From Bacteroidales bacterium (GTDB lineage Bacteria > Bacteroidota > Bacteroidia > Bacteroidales > JAADJA01), in contig JAIORT010000844.1 of the NCBI GenBank assembly GCA_021107975.1, positions 1 to 7,537 of the forward strand: DNA of 7,537 nt, read 5' to 3'. This document shows positions 1 through 6,559 of the stretch, one piece after another (within the stretch, counting starts at the first letter, position 1; every line of letters starts with the position of its first letter). Both the position numbers and the translations under genes were made by a program. The notes under the pieces were generated by a model. It was not told the origin of the DNA. It ran no database searches and worked only from the letters and a program-made list of their open reading frames with translations.

Positions 1-351
1 GAACAGAAGTTGAAGTACACAATGATTAACAAAAGGATTATCAACATTATGGATAAAAACAGGCAAATTTTTCATTATATTTTGTAATCCTAACTTAATC
101 GAATAAAACCTTCCATAGCCTATGTGTTGATTTAATACGAATTTACAATCTTCCAGCCATTGTGATTTCAATTGATTAATCTTAAATAACACATCACGAT
201 TTACCACAACTACCGGTTTCTCGACTCCCCACGACTTATATACCGAAACAATTTTCTCAAGGAAAGTTAATTCATTATTAAACCGAAGTAAAGGTTTTTT
301 TTTACCCATTCTATTTGAAAGTCCGGCAGCAAGAATTACACATGAGCTCAT
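1..351 (-). CDS. MobA/MocA-like nucleotidyltransferase, N-terminal 117 residues (partial)
   Basis: Reading the minus strand from ATG 351-349 gives 117 uninterrupted codons reaching position 1, so the C-terminal part lies outside the window. The protein opens with MSSCVILAAGLSNRMGKKKP, the NTP-binding signature (LAAGxSxRMGxxKP) of the MobA-like NTP-transferase family. This is followed by a Rossmann-type pattern (VVVVNRD near residue 50) and VFIHNVDNPFV near residues 98-108, which matches the metal-binding Asp-x-Pro region of the family. Members move CMP or GMP onto molybdopterin (MocA, MobA) or act on other sugar/cofactor phosphates. Next to a ygfK gene the best guess is a MocA/YgfJ-type molybdopterin cytidylyltransferase serving a molybdenum hydroxylase; in E. 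coli ygfJ directly precedes ygfK. Substrate specificity cannot be read from this fragment. It is divergent from the CDF-ygfK pair and shares a 104-bp promoter region with it. Family assignment is strong; the exact role is inferred. Confidence 0.85.
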   Translation of the reverse strand, partial: MSSCVILAAGLSNRMGKKKPLLRFNNELTFLEKIVSVYKSWGVEKPVVVVNRDVLFKINQLKSQWLEDCKFVLNQHIGYGRFYSIKLGLQNIMKNLPVFIHNVDNPFVNHCVLQLLF

Positions 352-376
352 ATCGGTCAAAAAAATATAACTTCTA

Positions 377-384
377 CAAAGCTA
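377..384 (-). promoter_or_regulatory. Putative Bacteroidota -7 box for the nucleotidyltransferase gene
   Basis: The minus strand reads TAGCTTTG, a full match to the Bacteroidota -7 consensus TAnnTTTG. A TTG at 410-408 (minus strand) could be the -33 element, but the spacing of 23 bp is slightly longer than the usual 19-21. Transcription would start near position 370, leaving a leader of about 19 nt before ATG 351. An 8-base degenerate match is weak alone; the position is what supports it. Confidence 0.4.
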
Positions 385-396
385 TAAAATCTTTAC

Positions 397-404
397 TATT
401 TTTG
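397..404 (+). promoter_or_regulatory. Putative Bacteroidota -7 box for the CDF-ygfK operon
   Basis: TATTTTTG matches TAnnTTTG. It lies about 50 bp ahead of ATG 456, which puts the predicted transcript start near 411 and gives a leader of about 45 nt. I see no convincing TTTG/TTG -33 element at 19-21 bp upstream. It sits only 12 bp from the oppositely directed -7 box at 377-384, so the two promoters would overlap and could be controlled together. Confidence 0.35.
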
Positions 405-455
405 CATCAATTGAGGCGTTTTCACTGAAATAAAAAAACTTCATATCCGGAAATA

Positions 456-1382
456 ATGCACGATAGATCGTATCAGTTAAAAAAAGCATCCTGGATCGGG
501 ATCATCGGTAATTCCATACTGGCAATACTAAAAATTGTTATAGGATTTATTTCAGGAAGCCTGGCAGTTATTGGCGATGGAATTGACACTACCACTGATA
601 TACTCTCATTTTTTATAACACTGTTTACGGCTCGCATTATTTCCAAACCACCGGATAGTAAATATCCATTTGGCTACAAAAAAGCAGAAACAATAGCTAC
701 AAAGGTGGTGGCATTTATTATATTTTTTGCAGGAGCACAATTACTTATTTCAACCATTTCAAGACTGATTTCCGGAGAACAGGGCAAAATCCCATCCATT
801 ATTGCAATATATGTTACTGTTTTTAGTATTATCGGAAAGGCTATTCTTTTTTATTGGCAATACAAAATAGGAAAGAAAACAAAAAGTTCAATGACTTTAG
901 CCAATGCAAAAAACATGCGAAACGACATTGTTATTTCCCTTTCTGTTTTAATCGGCTTAATTTTTACCTTTATTTTTGAAATGCCGGTTTTTGATATCCT
1001 CATTGCAACAGCAGTAAGTATCTGGATCATCTGGGTTGCCTTTGGCATTTATAAAGAATCGAGCCTTGAACTGATGGATGGGATTAAGGATACTTCTATT
1101 TATTTCAAAATTTTTAAATACGTCGATCAAGTTAAAGGTGCTCACAATCCACATAGGATAAGAGTAAGGAAAATTGCAGATATGATTCTGATTGCCCTGG
1201 ACATTGAAGTAGATAAGGATATTAAAGTGATAGAAGCCCATGAAATTGCAAAGCGGGTCGAACAAAATTTAAAAGATAATATTAAGAATATTTATGATGT
1301 TCTTATCCATATTGAGCCGCTCGGTAATGTTGAGCAAGATGAATCGTATGGAATCTCAAAGGAAAACATTAAACCTGATTAA
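456..1382 (+). CDS. Cation diffusion facilitator (CDF) family transporter, 308 aa, FieF-like
   Basis: This is an inner-membrane divalent metal/proton antiporter of the CDF family with a full-length, two-part architecture. Six hydrophobic segments lie at about residues 12-33, 35-58, 80-105, 112-136, 157-174 and 178-198. A soluble C-terminal dimerisation domain covers about 210-290. Aligned by eye with E. coli FieF, the TM2 site is conserved as D44xxxD48. The TM5 site is N153-MRN-D157, so the usual His of HxxxD is replaced by Asn. The His of the FGHGKAE loop is Tyr here (FGYKKAE). Cytoplasmic metal ligands are partly kept: H230, H262 and H285, with D249 and E287 at acidic or His positions. Loss of the TM5 His argues against a typical Zn2+ exporter and suggests Mn2+ or Fe2+; this is inference. 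The stop codon is 8 bp before the ygfK start, so the two are almost certainly co-transcribed. No strong ribosome binding site is visible, as is normal for this phylum. Confidence 0.93.
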   Translation: MHDRSYQLKKASWIGIIGNSILAILKIVIGFISGSLAVIGDGIDTTTDILSFFITLFTARIISKPPDSKYPFGYKKAETIATKVVAFIIFFAGAQLLISTISRLISGEQGKIPSIIAIYVTVFSIIGKAILFYWQYKIGKKTKSSMTLANAKNMRNDIVISLSVLIGLIFTFIFEMPVFDILIATAVSIWIIWVAFGIYKESSLELMDGIKDTSIYFKIFKYVDQVKGAHNPHRIRVRKIADMILIALDIEVDKDIKVIEAHEIAKRVEQNLKDNIKNIYDVLIHIEPLGNVEQDESYGISKENIKPD

Positions 1383-1390
1383 TTTACAAA

Positions 1391-4300
1391 ATGACAGATA
1401 AATTTTCGATAATACCAATAGAACAATTATTGAAGATTATACTTGGGCAGTTGGAAAAGCACCGACGCTTATTCGGTATTCCCAAAAAATTATTTTTCCA
1501 ATCTGACCCTTCCGATCCATTCCGGATGAATCGTTTCGGTGAATTGCTCGAAACACCAATAGGTGTTGCAGCCGGACCGCATACTCAATTAGCACAAAAT
1601 ATCGTGGCAGCCTGGCTTACCGGAGCACGTTTCATTGAACTCAAAACCATACAAACGCTTGATGAACTTGAGATTTCCAAACCCTGTATTGACATGCAGG
1701 ATGAAGGTTATAACTGCGAATGGTCGCAGGAGCTGAAAATCGCACAATCTTACGACCAGTATCTTAATGCATGGATTTTAATTCACATTTTAAAAGATAA
1801 ATTCAATTGGGAAAATAAAAATGAATTGGGTGTAATTTTCAATATGAGTGTGGGATACGACTATGCAGGAATTTTAAAGGAGAACGTTCAGTGGTTTTTC
1901 GAAAAAATGGCGGATTCATCAGAAGAAATACAGGAAAAAATAAAAACCGTTAAAGATATTTATCCAAACATTGTTAATCTGAGCATCAACCCTCGCATTT
2001 CCGATAATGTAACACTTTCGACCATGCACGGTTGTCCGCCTGATGAGATAGAAAAAATCGGACGATACCTGATTGAAGAAAAAAGGCTGCATACAACTAT
2101 CAAGCTTAATCCTACCTTGATAGGAAAAGAGGATTTGCGAAATATTCTTAATAATTCAGGTTTTGAAACGGAAGTTCCTGATATTGCTTTTGAGCATGAT
2201 CTGAAATACGATGATGCAGTAAAAATCATCAGGAATCTGCAAAATACATCCAAAGACAACAATGTTCATTTCGGGCTTAAACTGACCAATACTCTCGAAA
2301 GCCTGAACTATAAAGATGTTTTTTCTTCAAGTGAAGAAATGATGTATATGAGCGGCAGGGCGCTTCATCCTGTTTCTGTAAACCTAGCAAGAAAACTCCA
2401 AAACGATTTTGATGGAAAACTCGACATCTCTCTTTCAGGTGGCGTTGACGCTTTTAATGTTTCCGGCGTTGTTGCTTGCGGGCTTAGTCCGGTTACTGTT
2501 TGTACTGATATTTTAAAACCCGGTGGTTACGGCAGGCTTAATCAATACTTAGAAGAATTAAAATCTGCTTTTTCCGAAACAGATGCTTCTTCAATAGATG
2601 AATTAATAATTGCAAAGAGCAAAAAAAAGGATACAAACATCAGGATATCAGTATTAGACAACCTGAATACTTATGCCGATCAAACACTTCAAGATAAAAG
2701 GTATAGAAAAACCGGTTTTCAGGAGATAAATATTAAGACACACAGGCAATTGGGTTATTTTGATTGCATACATGCTCCCTGCATTGATACATGCCCTGCC
2801 AACCAGGGTATCCCTGATTATATGTATCACACTGCAAATGGCGATTTTGAAAAGGCTTTCGATGTGATTATGCGTACCAATCCATTTCCCAACACTACAG
2901 GAATGGTTTGTGATCATCTGTGTCAGACAAAATGTACAAGGATAAATTATGATAGTCCTGTATTGATAAGAGAAATAAAACGTTTTATTGCCGAACAGAC
3001 CTGTAAGGTTTCGCAAGCCCCGCAGCAAACGGCAAAACCTTGCAGGTCTTATAGTACGGTTTCGTCGGACCCGCTGCACGTTGACAGACCTGTAAGGTTT
3101 CGCCAGCCCTGCGTCCAGTACAAAAACCTTGCAGGTCTTACCATTATCGGTGCAGGACCTTCAGGTTTATCCTGTGCATATTTTCTTGTTTCCGCCGGTT
3201 TCGAAGTTGATATTTACGAAACAAAACCAAAGCCCGGAGGAATGGTCTCAGGCGCAATTCCATCCTTCAGACTTACCAATGAAGCCATAAACATTGATAT
3301 TGAAAGAATAAAAAGTCTGGGAGTCAGGGTTCATTATCAGGAAAACATAGACTCGGGAAAATTTGAACAGATCAGAAGTAAAAGCAGCTATGTTTATATT
3401 GCCACAGGAGCGCAAAGCGTCACAAAACTCAATATTGAAGGCATTGAAGCATATAGAGTTCCAGACCCATTGCAGTTCTTATTTGATGTAAAAAAGGGAA
3501 AACCTACTGAGATTGGAAAGAACGTAGCTATTATCGGCGGGGGTAATACTGCTATGGATACAGCCCGGACAGCATACAGGCTTGTTGGGGAAAACGGAAC
3601 TGTTACTATTCTTTATAGAAGAACCATCAAACAGATGCCTGCAGACGTCAACGAAATTGAAGCTGTAATGGATGAAGGCATAAAAATCATAGAACTGACA
3701 GACCCGATAAAGATCAATACTGAAAATGGAAAAGTAAAATCGCTTTTATGTTGTAAAATGAAACTTGGAGAAAAGGATAATAGCGGCAGACCCAGACCAG
3801 TAAAGATTCCCGGTTCTGAATTTGAACTTGAATTCGATACCATCATTCCTGCCATCGGACAGGAACCGGCTATTGATTTTTTTGATCCGGATTTGCTAAA
3901 ATCGGAACCAGGCGACTACGAAACACAAATACCCAATATATTTATTGGAGGAGATGCCTTACGCGGCGCTTCCACAGCTATCAACGCCATTGGCGACGGC
4001 AGAAAGGTTGCTCAAAAGATCATTAAGAAAGCCGGAATAGAATTTAATTTGGAATTTCAGGACACAAGAGAATTAATCAGCCTGAATCAACATTTATTGA
4101 ACAGGACAAGAAAAATCAACCCTGTTGCAGTAAAGGAAACAGCGCTTGATGATCGTAAAAACTTCAATCTCGTAACACCCACTTTAAATAGAGATGACGC
4201 TATAAAAGAGGCGTCAAGGTGTTTGCTTTGTGATGAAGTTTGTAACTTATGTGTTACGGTTTGCCCAAACCTTGCTCTGTTTTCTTATCAGATTGAACCG

Positions 4301-4768
4301 GTAAAATATAATCTTCAAAAAATAATAGTTAAGAATGATACTGAAGAAATTACAGATGATCAAACATTTGAAGTAAGCCAGAAATACCAGATTCTTCACA
4401 TTGCCGACTGGTGCAACGAATGTGGAAATTGCACTACATTTTGTCCTTCATCCGGCTCACCTTATAAAGAAAAGCCTCATTTATATCTTAACAGGAAAGC
4501 ATTTGATGCTAATGACGAAGGATATTTTCTTGAAAGATCGGATGGAGATATAATTTTGTATTGCAAAGAAAACGAGCAATTGGTGAGCCTGTTAGATGAT
4601 TCTGAAAATTTTACTTTTGAATCAGACAAATTTCTAATAATACTAAATAAAGAAACTTTTGAAATAATTGATCTTTATATATTAGAAGAAGATAATTTTG
4701 AGATCAGATTACAAAAGGCAGCAGAGATGAGTATTATAATGCAGGGAGCTAATTCATTAATTTATTAA
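1391..4768 (+). CDS. ygfK: YgfK-type putative (selenate/purine-linked) reductase: DHOD-like + GltD-like flavoprotein + ferredoxin, 1125 aa
   Basis: This is a multidomain cytoplasmic redox protein with the domain order of E. coli YgfK. Residues 1 to about 400 form a dihydroorotate-dehydrogenase-like TIM barrel (TPIGVAAGPHTQ near 55-66, MHGCPPDE near 211-218, SLSGGVD near 347). A GltD-type iron-sulfur domain has Cys459, 464, 468 and Cys507, 511, 515. An FAD-binding Rossmann motif GAGPSG lies at 587-592, an NAD(P)H motif GGGNTA at 716-721, and the second FAD motif GGDALRG at 853-859. The C-terminal dicluster ferredoxin has CLLCDEVCNLCVTVCP at 944-959 and CNECGNCTTFCP at 1008-1019. The domains imply electron transfer between NAD(P)H, flavins and Fe-S clusters. 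The name 'selenate reductase subunit' is historical; the family is linked to anaerobic purine/urate breakdown with molybdenum hydroxylases. All cofactor motifs look intact. It is longer than the E. coli protein (about 1030 aa, from memory), partly because of a repeat-derived linker at residues 536-583. It follows the CDF gene by 8 bp. Confidence 0.92.
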   Translation: MTDKFSIIPIEQLLKIILGQLEKHRRLFGIPKKLFFQSDPSDPFRMNRFGELLETPIGVAAGPHTQLAQNIVAAWLTGARFIELKTIQTLDELEISKPCIDMQDEGYNCEWSQELKIAQSYDQYLNAWILIHILKDKFNWENKNELGVIFNMSVGYDYAGILKENVQWFFEKMADSSEEIQEKIKTVKDIYPNIVNLSINPRISDNVTLSTMHGCPPDEIEKIGRYLIEEKRLHTTIKLNPTLIGKEDLRNILNNSGFETEVPDIAFEHDLKYDDAVKIIRNLQNTSKDNNVHFGLKLTNTLESLNYKDVFSSSEEMMYMSGRALHPVSVNLARKLQNDFDGKLDISLSGGVDAFNVSGVVACGLSPVTVCTDILKPGGYGRLNQYLEELKSAFSETDASSIDELIIAKSKKKDTNIRISVLDNLNTYADQTLQDKRYRKTGFQEINIKTHRQLGYFDCIHAPCIDTCPANQGIPDYMYHTANGDFEKAFDVIMRTNPFPNTTGMVCDHLCQTKCTRINYDSPVLIREIKRFIAEQTCKVSQAPQQTAKPCRSYSTVSSDPLHVDRPVRFRQPCVQYKNLAGLTIIGAGPSGLSCAYFLVSAGFEVDIYETKPKPGGMVSGAIPSFRLTNEAINIDIERIKSLGVRVHYQENIDSGKFEQIRSKSSYVYIATGAQSVTKLNIEGIEAYRVPDPLQFLFDVKKGKPTEIGKNVAIIGGGNTAMDTARTAYRLVGENGTVTILYRRTIKQMPADVNEIEAVMDEGIKIIELTDPIKINTENGKVKSLLCCKMKLGEKDNSGRPRPVKIPGSEFELEFDTIIPAIGQEPAIDFFDPDLLKSEPGDYETQIPNIFIGGDALRGASTAINAIGDGRKVAQKIIKKAGIEFNLEFQDTRELISLNQHLLNRTRKINPVAVKETALDDRKNFNLVTPTLNRDDAIKEASRCLLCDEVCNLCVTVCPNLALFSYQIEPVKYNLQKIIVKNDTEEITDDQTFEVSQKYQILHIADWCNECGNCTTFCPSSGSPYKEKPHLYLNRKAFDANDEGYFLERSDGDIILYCKENEQLVSLLDDSENFTFESDKFLIILNKETFEIIDLYILEEDNFEIRLQKAAEMSIIMQGANSLIY
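2997..3049. repeat. Palindromic dispersed-type repeat, copy 1, inside ygfK
   Basis: The 15-bp arms are AGACCTGTAAGGTTT (2997-3011) and AAACCTTGCAGGTCT (3035-3049). They are inverted repeats with 14 of 15 pairs matching; the exception would be a G-U pair in RNA. The loop is 23 bp. The unit lies wholly within the ygfK coding frame and is read as QTCKVSQAPQQTAKPCRS (residues 536-553). It is visibly more GC-rich than the surrounding gene. A 36-bp spacer (3050-3085) separates it from copy 2 and contains a third GGTTTCG (3058-3064), possibly a decayed partial copy. Confidence 0.88.
3086..3138. repeat. Palindromic dispersed-type repeat, copy 2, inside ygfK
   Basis: The arms are identical to copy 1: AGACCTGTAAGGTTT at 3086-3100 and AAACCTTGCAGGTCT at 3124-3138. 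The loop is again 23 bp, with 10 of its first 12 bases matching copy 1 and then diverging. It starts 89 bp after copy 1, so it is translated in a different frame, as RPVRFRQPCVQYKNLAGL (residues 566-583). Its last codons run straight into the first strand of the FAD-binding Rossmann fold (TIIGAGPSG). Confidence 0.88.
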
Positions 4769-4776
4769 GTTAGGTG

Positions 4777-4807
4777 AAGGCTGTGAGGCTGAGGCTAAGG
4801 CTAAGGT
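4777..4807. repeat. Degenerate hexamer tandem repeat (RAGGCT)n
   Basis: Just after the ygfK stop, AAGGCT is followed by two bases (GT), GAGGCT, GAGGCT, AAGGCT and a final AAGGT. About four and a half units of a 6-bp repeat stand out from the very A/T-rich spacer. No coding role is apparent and it is not followed by a T-tract, so it is not an evident terminator. It is probably a simple-sequence repeat prone to copy-number change. Confidence 0.7.
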
Positions 4808-4930
4808 AAATTATTAATTATGCAGAAATAATAATATCACAGCAAAACGTTTTAATTCAATAAAAAAATATAATATGAGACATCCATGACAAGGCAAATT
4901 AGACACACAGGAATATGATTAAAAAAGTTT

Positions 4931-4954
4931 CTTTGCGTCTTTGCGTCTTTGCGT
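4931..4954. repeat. Three perfect tandem copies of CTTTGCGT
   Basis: CTTTGCGT occurs three times without a mismatch at 4931-4938, 4939-4946 and 4947-4954. The other strand reads ACGCAAAG three times, a short tandem motif I know as widely dispersed in environmental bacterial genomes. There it often creates spurious small proteins containing RKDAKTQR; the minus strand here gives SRKDAKTQRNFF. The array ends 15 bp before the ATG of the PLP-enzyme gene, so it lies in the 5' leader or promoter region of that gene. Confidence 0.85.
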
Positions 4955-4969
4955 GAAATTTTTAAACAC

Positions 4970-6439
4970 ATGAACAACAGAGAAAAAGTTTTAGAAAATA
5001 CAATAAAAAGGTGCAGGGAACGACATATAATAATCCCCACTTATAAACAAATGCGCAACCCGGAACTGATCCCTGAAAAGATCAGGGAGAAACTTAAAAA
5101 TATCGGTTTATGGGATTTGAATTCACTGAACATGTTTCGCATTACATGGAAAAATGAACCTGTCAAATTCGGTGGAGGATTCGGTAATGTTAATTATATT
5201 GAATTGCCTTCGGAGTTAACAGGCGTAAAAGCGAGGATTATTATGCTAATCGGGAAATTTTTTCCTACCGGTTCACATAAAGTAGGAGCAACCTTTGGTC
5301 CTCTTGTAGAAAAATTAGTTGACGGACGTTTTGATCCGACAAGGCAAAAAGCCCTTTGGCCCTCAACCGGGAATTATTGCCGGGGCGGCGCTTACGATTC
5401 ATATCTGCTTGGCTGCGATTCAATTGCCGTGTTGCCTGAAGGTATGTCACAGGAGCGGTTTGACTGGCTTCACAAAGTCGGGACAGAAGTGTTTGCCACA
5501 CCGGGCAGTGAAAGCAATGTAAAAGAGATATACGACAAAGTTAAGGAATTGTTAGCCGAAAGAGGTGATGAAATTGTAAATCTGAACCAGTTTAATGAAA
5601 TCGGGAATTCTCTTTGGCATTACGCAGTTACCGGACCGGCAATGGAAGAAGTTTTTAATTCAGTAAAAAATGAAAACGACAGGTTCAGTTGTATTTTTCT
5701 TACTCAAGGTTCCGCAGGAACGCTTGGCAGTGCTGACTATTTAAGGGCGAAATTCCCATTAGTGAAAGTCTGTGCCAGCGAAGCGCTGCAATGCCCTACC
5801 TTACTCCTTAATGGCTATGGAGAGCATCGCATTGAAGGTATTGGAGACAAACATGTACCCTGGATACATAATATAAAAAATATGGATTTGGTCGCCGCAA
5901 TTGATGATGAACCAAATATGCGCATTATGAGACTTTTTAACGAGCCTTCAGGTAAAGACTTCCTGAAAAATGAAGTTGGCATCAATACAGGCTTAGTTGA
6001 CAAACTCGACCTTCTTGGTATTTCCTCAATTGCAAATCTGATGGGTTCCATCAAACTTGCAAAATACTACGAGATGAATGAGAATGATGTGATCTTCACC
6101 GTGGCAACAGATTCAATGGAGATGTACCAGTCGAGGCTAATTGAAGAGAGGGAAAAACACGACGATTTTGATGAAAAGAATGCTGCCGTCAGTTTTGAAG
6201 CAGATATAATGGGATTGAACATTGACCATATAATTGAAATGACCTATTATGAGAAAAGGCGAATGCACAATCTTAAGTATTTCACATGGATTGAGCAACA
6301 GGGAAAAACTGTGGAAGAACTGAACGCCCAATGGTATGATGACAGCTATTGGAAATCGCATTTTGCCAAAGTGGATGAATGGGATGAAGAGATAATGGAA
6401 TTTAACGAAAGGACAGGGTTGATGAAAGAATACGCCTAA
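4970..6439 (+). CDS. TrpB-like fold-type II PLP-dependent enzyme, 489 aa, substrate unknown
   Basis: This is a soluble fold-type II PLP enzyme (tryptophan synthase beta / cysteine synthase / diaminopropionate ammonia-lyase superfamily). The Schiff-base lysine is K104 in FFPTGSHKVGATFG, close to the PTGSHK motif of TrpB2 proteins. The substrate/carboxylate-binding loop is PSTGNYCRGGA (131-141), where many relatives have SSGNHAQG. The PLP-phosphate loop is QGSAGTLGS (246-254), and a GIGDKHVPW segment lies near 290. It is longer than YgeX (about 400 aa) and has its own C-terminal extension ending in an acidic, aromatic-rich stretch. Likely chemistry is an alpha,beta- or beta-elimination or replacement on an amino acid; the substrate cannot be named. 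I place the start at ATG 4970. A longer version from TTG 4949 would begin inside the CTTTGCGT repeat and add only seven residues unlikely to be conserved. It follows ygfK by 201 bp on the same strand and may use its own promoter, though I could not identify one. Confidence 0.88.
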   Translation: MNNREKVLENTIKRCRERHIIIPTYKQMRNPELIPEKIREKLKNIGLWDLNSLNMFRITWKNEPVKFGGGFGNVNYIELPSELTGVKARIIMLIGKFFPTGSHKVGATFGPLVEKLVDGRFDPTRQKALWPSTGNYCRGGAYDSYLLGCDSIAVLPEGMSQERFDWLHKVGTEVFATPGSESNVKEIYDKVKELLAERGDEIVNLNQFNEIGNSLWHYAVTGPAMEEVFNSVKNENDRFSCIFLTQGSAGTLGSADYLRAKFPLVKVCASEALQCPTLLLNGYGEHRIEGIGDKHVPWIHNIKNMDLVAAIDDEPNMRIMRLFNEPSGKDFLKNEVGINTGLVDKLDLLGISSIANLMGSIKLAKYYEMNENDVIFTVATDSMEMYQSRLIEEREKHDDFDEKNAAVSFEADIMGLNIDHIIEMTYYEKRRMHNLKYFTWIEQQGKTVEELNAQWYDDSYWKSHFAKVDEWDEEIMEFNERTGLMKEYA

Positions 6440-6444
6440 TATCA

Positions 6445-6477
6445 CTTTAGTTTATCAATCCTTAAAAATAACTAAAG
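6445..6477. other. Weak inverted repeat after the PLP-enzyme gene
   Basis: CTTTAGTT (6445-6452) and AACTAAAG (6470-6477) form an 8-bp perfect stem around a 17-base loop, starting 5 bp after the stop codon. Position suggests a transcript end. However, the stem is A/U-rich and is followed by A-runs rather than a T-tract, so it is a poor intrinsic terminator and could be chance. Confidence 0.25.
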
Positions 6478-6528
6478 AATATAAAAAAAAGACTGGCTAA
6501 ATAATATTTTTATTGTTCATTTTTTTTG

Positions 6529-6536
6529 TACTTTTG
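6529..6536 (+). promoter_or_regulatory. Putative Bacteroidota -7 box for the Rpn nuclease gene
   Basis: TACTTTTG matches TAnnTTTG and lies 23 bp before ATG 6560. It would start the transcript near 6540-6543 with a leader of about 20 nt. A TTG at 6513-6515 is only 13 bp upstream, shorter than the normal -33 spacing. A separate promoter here fits a stand-alone gene unrelated to the metabolic genes upstream. Confidence 0.45.
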
Positions 6537-6559
6537 TTTTATCCATAAAATCTGTAAAA

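Noticed and set aside
2654..3079. 141-codon minus-strand frame opposite ygfK
   Set aside because: It lies opposite a strongly supported coding region, shows no recognisable domain and begins in the palindromic repeat region.
2997..3138. CRISPR-like array or intron in ygfK
   Set aside because: There are only two palindromic units with similar, not unique, internal sequences, and the reading frame continues straight through. No splice or group II intron features are visible.
4844..4853. Palindrome AAAACGTTTT as an operator
   Set aside because: It is a short A/T-dominated palindrome with no second copy and no regulator gene nearby; chance is a sufficient explanation.
4869..4874. TATAAT hexamer as a promoter for the PLP-enzyme gene
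   Set aside because: It sits in an A/T-rich run where it is expected by chance, has no -35 partner, and is not the usual promoter type in Bacteroidota.
4949..4969. TTG-initiated seven-residue N-terminal extension of the PLP enzyme
   Set aside because: The TTG lies within the third CTTTGCGT unit; ATG 4970 is a standard start and gives a sensible N-terminus (MNNREKVLEN).
4852..5040. Minus-strand 62-codon frame containing SRKDAKTQRNFF
   Set aside because: It is created by the CTTTGCGT tandem repeat and overlaps the start of the well-supported PLP-enzyme gene. Proteins of this type are typical false calls from this dispersed repeat.
6445..6477. Strong intrinsic terminator after the PLP-enzyme gene
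   Set aside because: The stem is A/U-rich, the loop is long and no T-tract follows on either strand; kept only as a weak inverted repeat.
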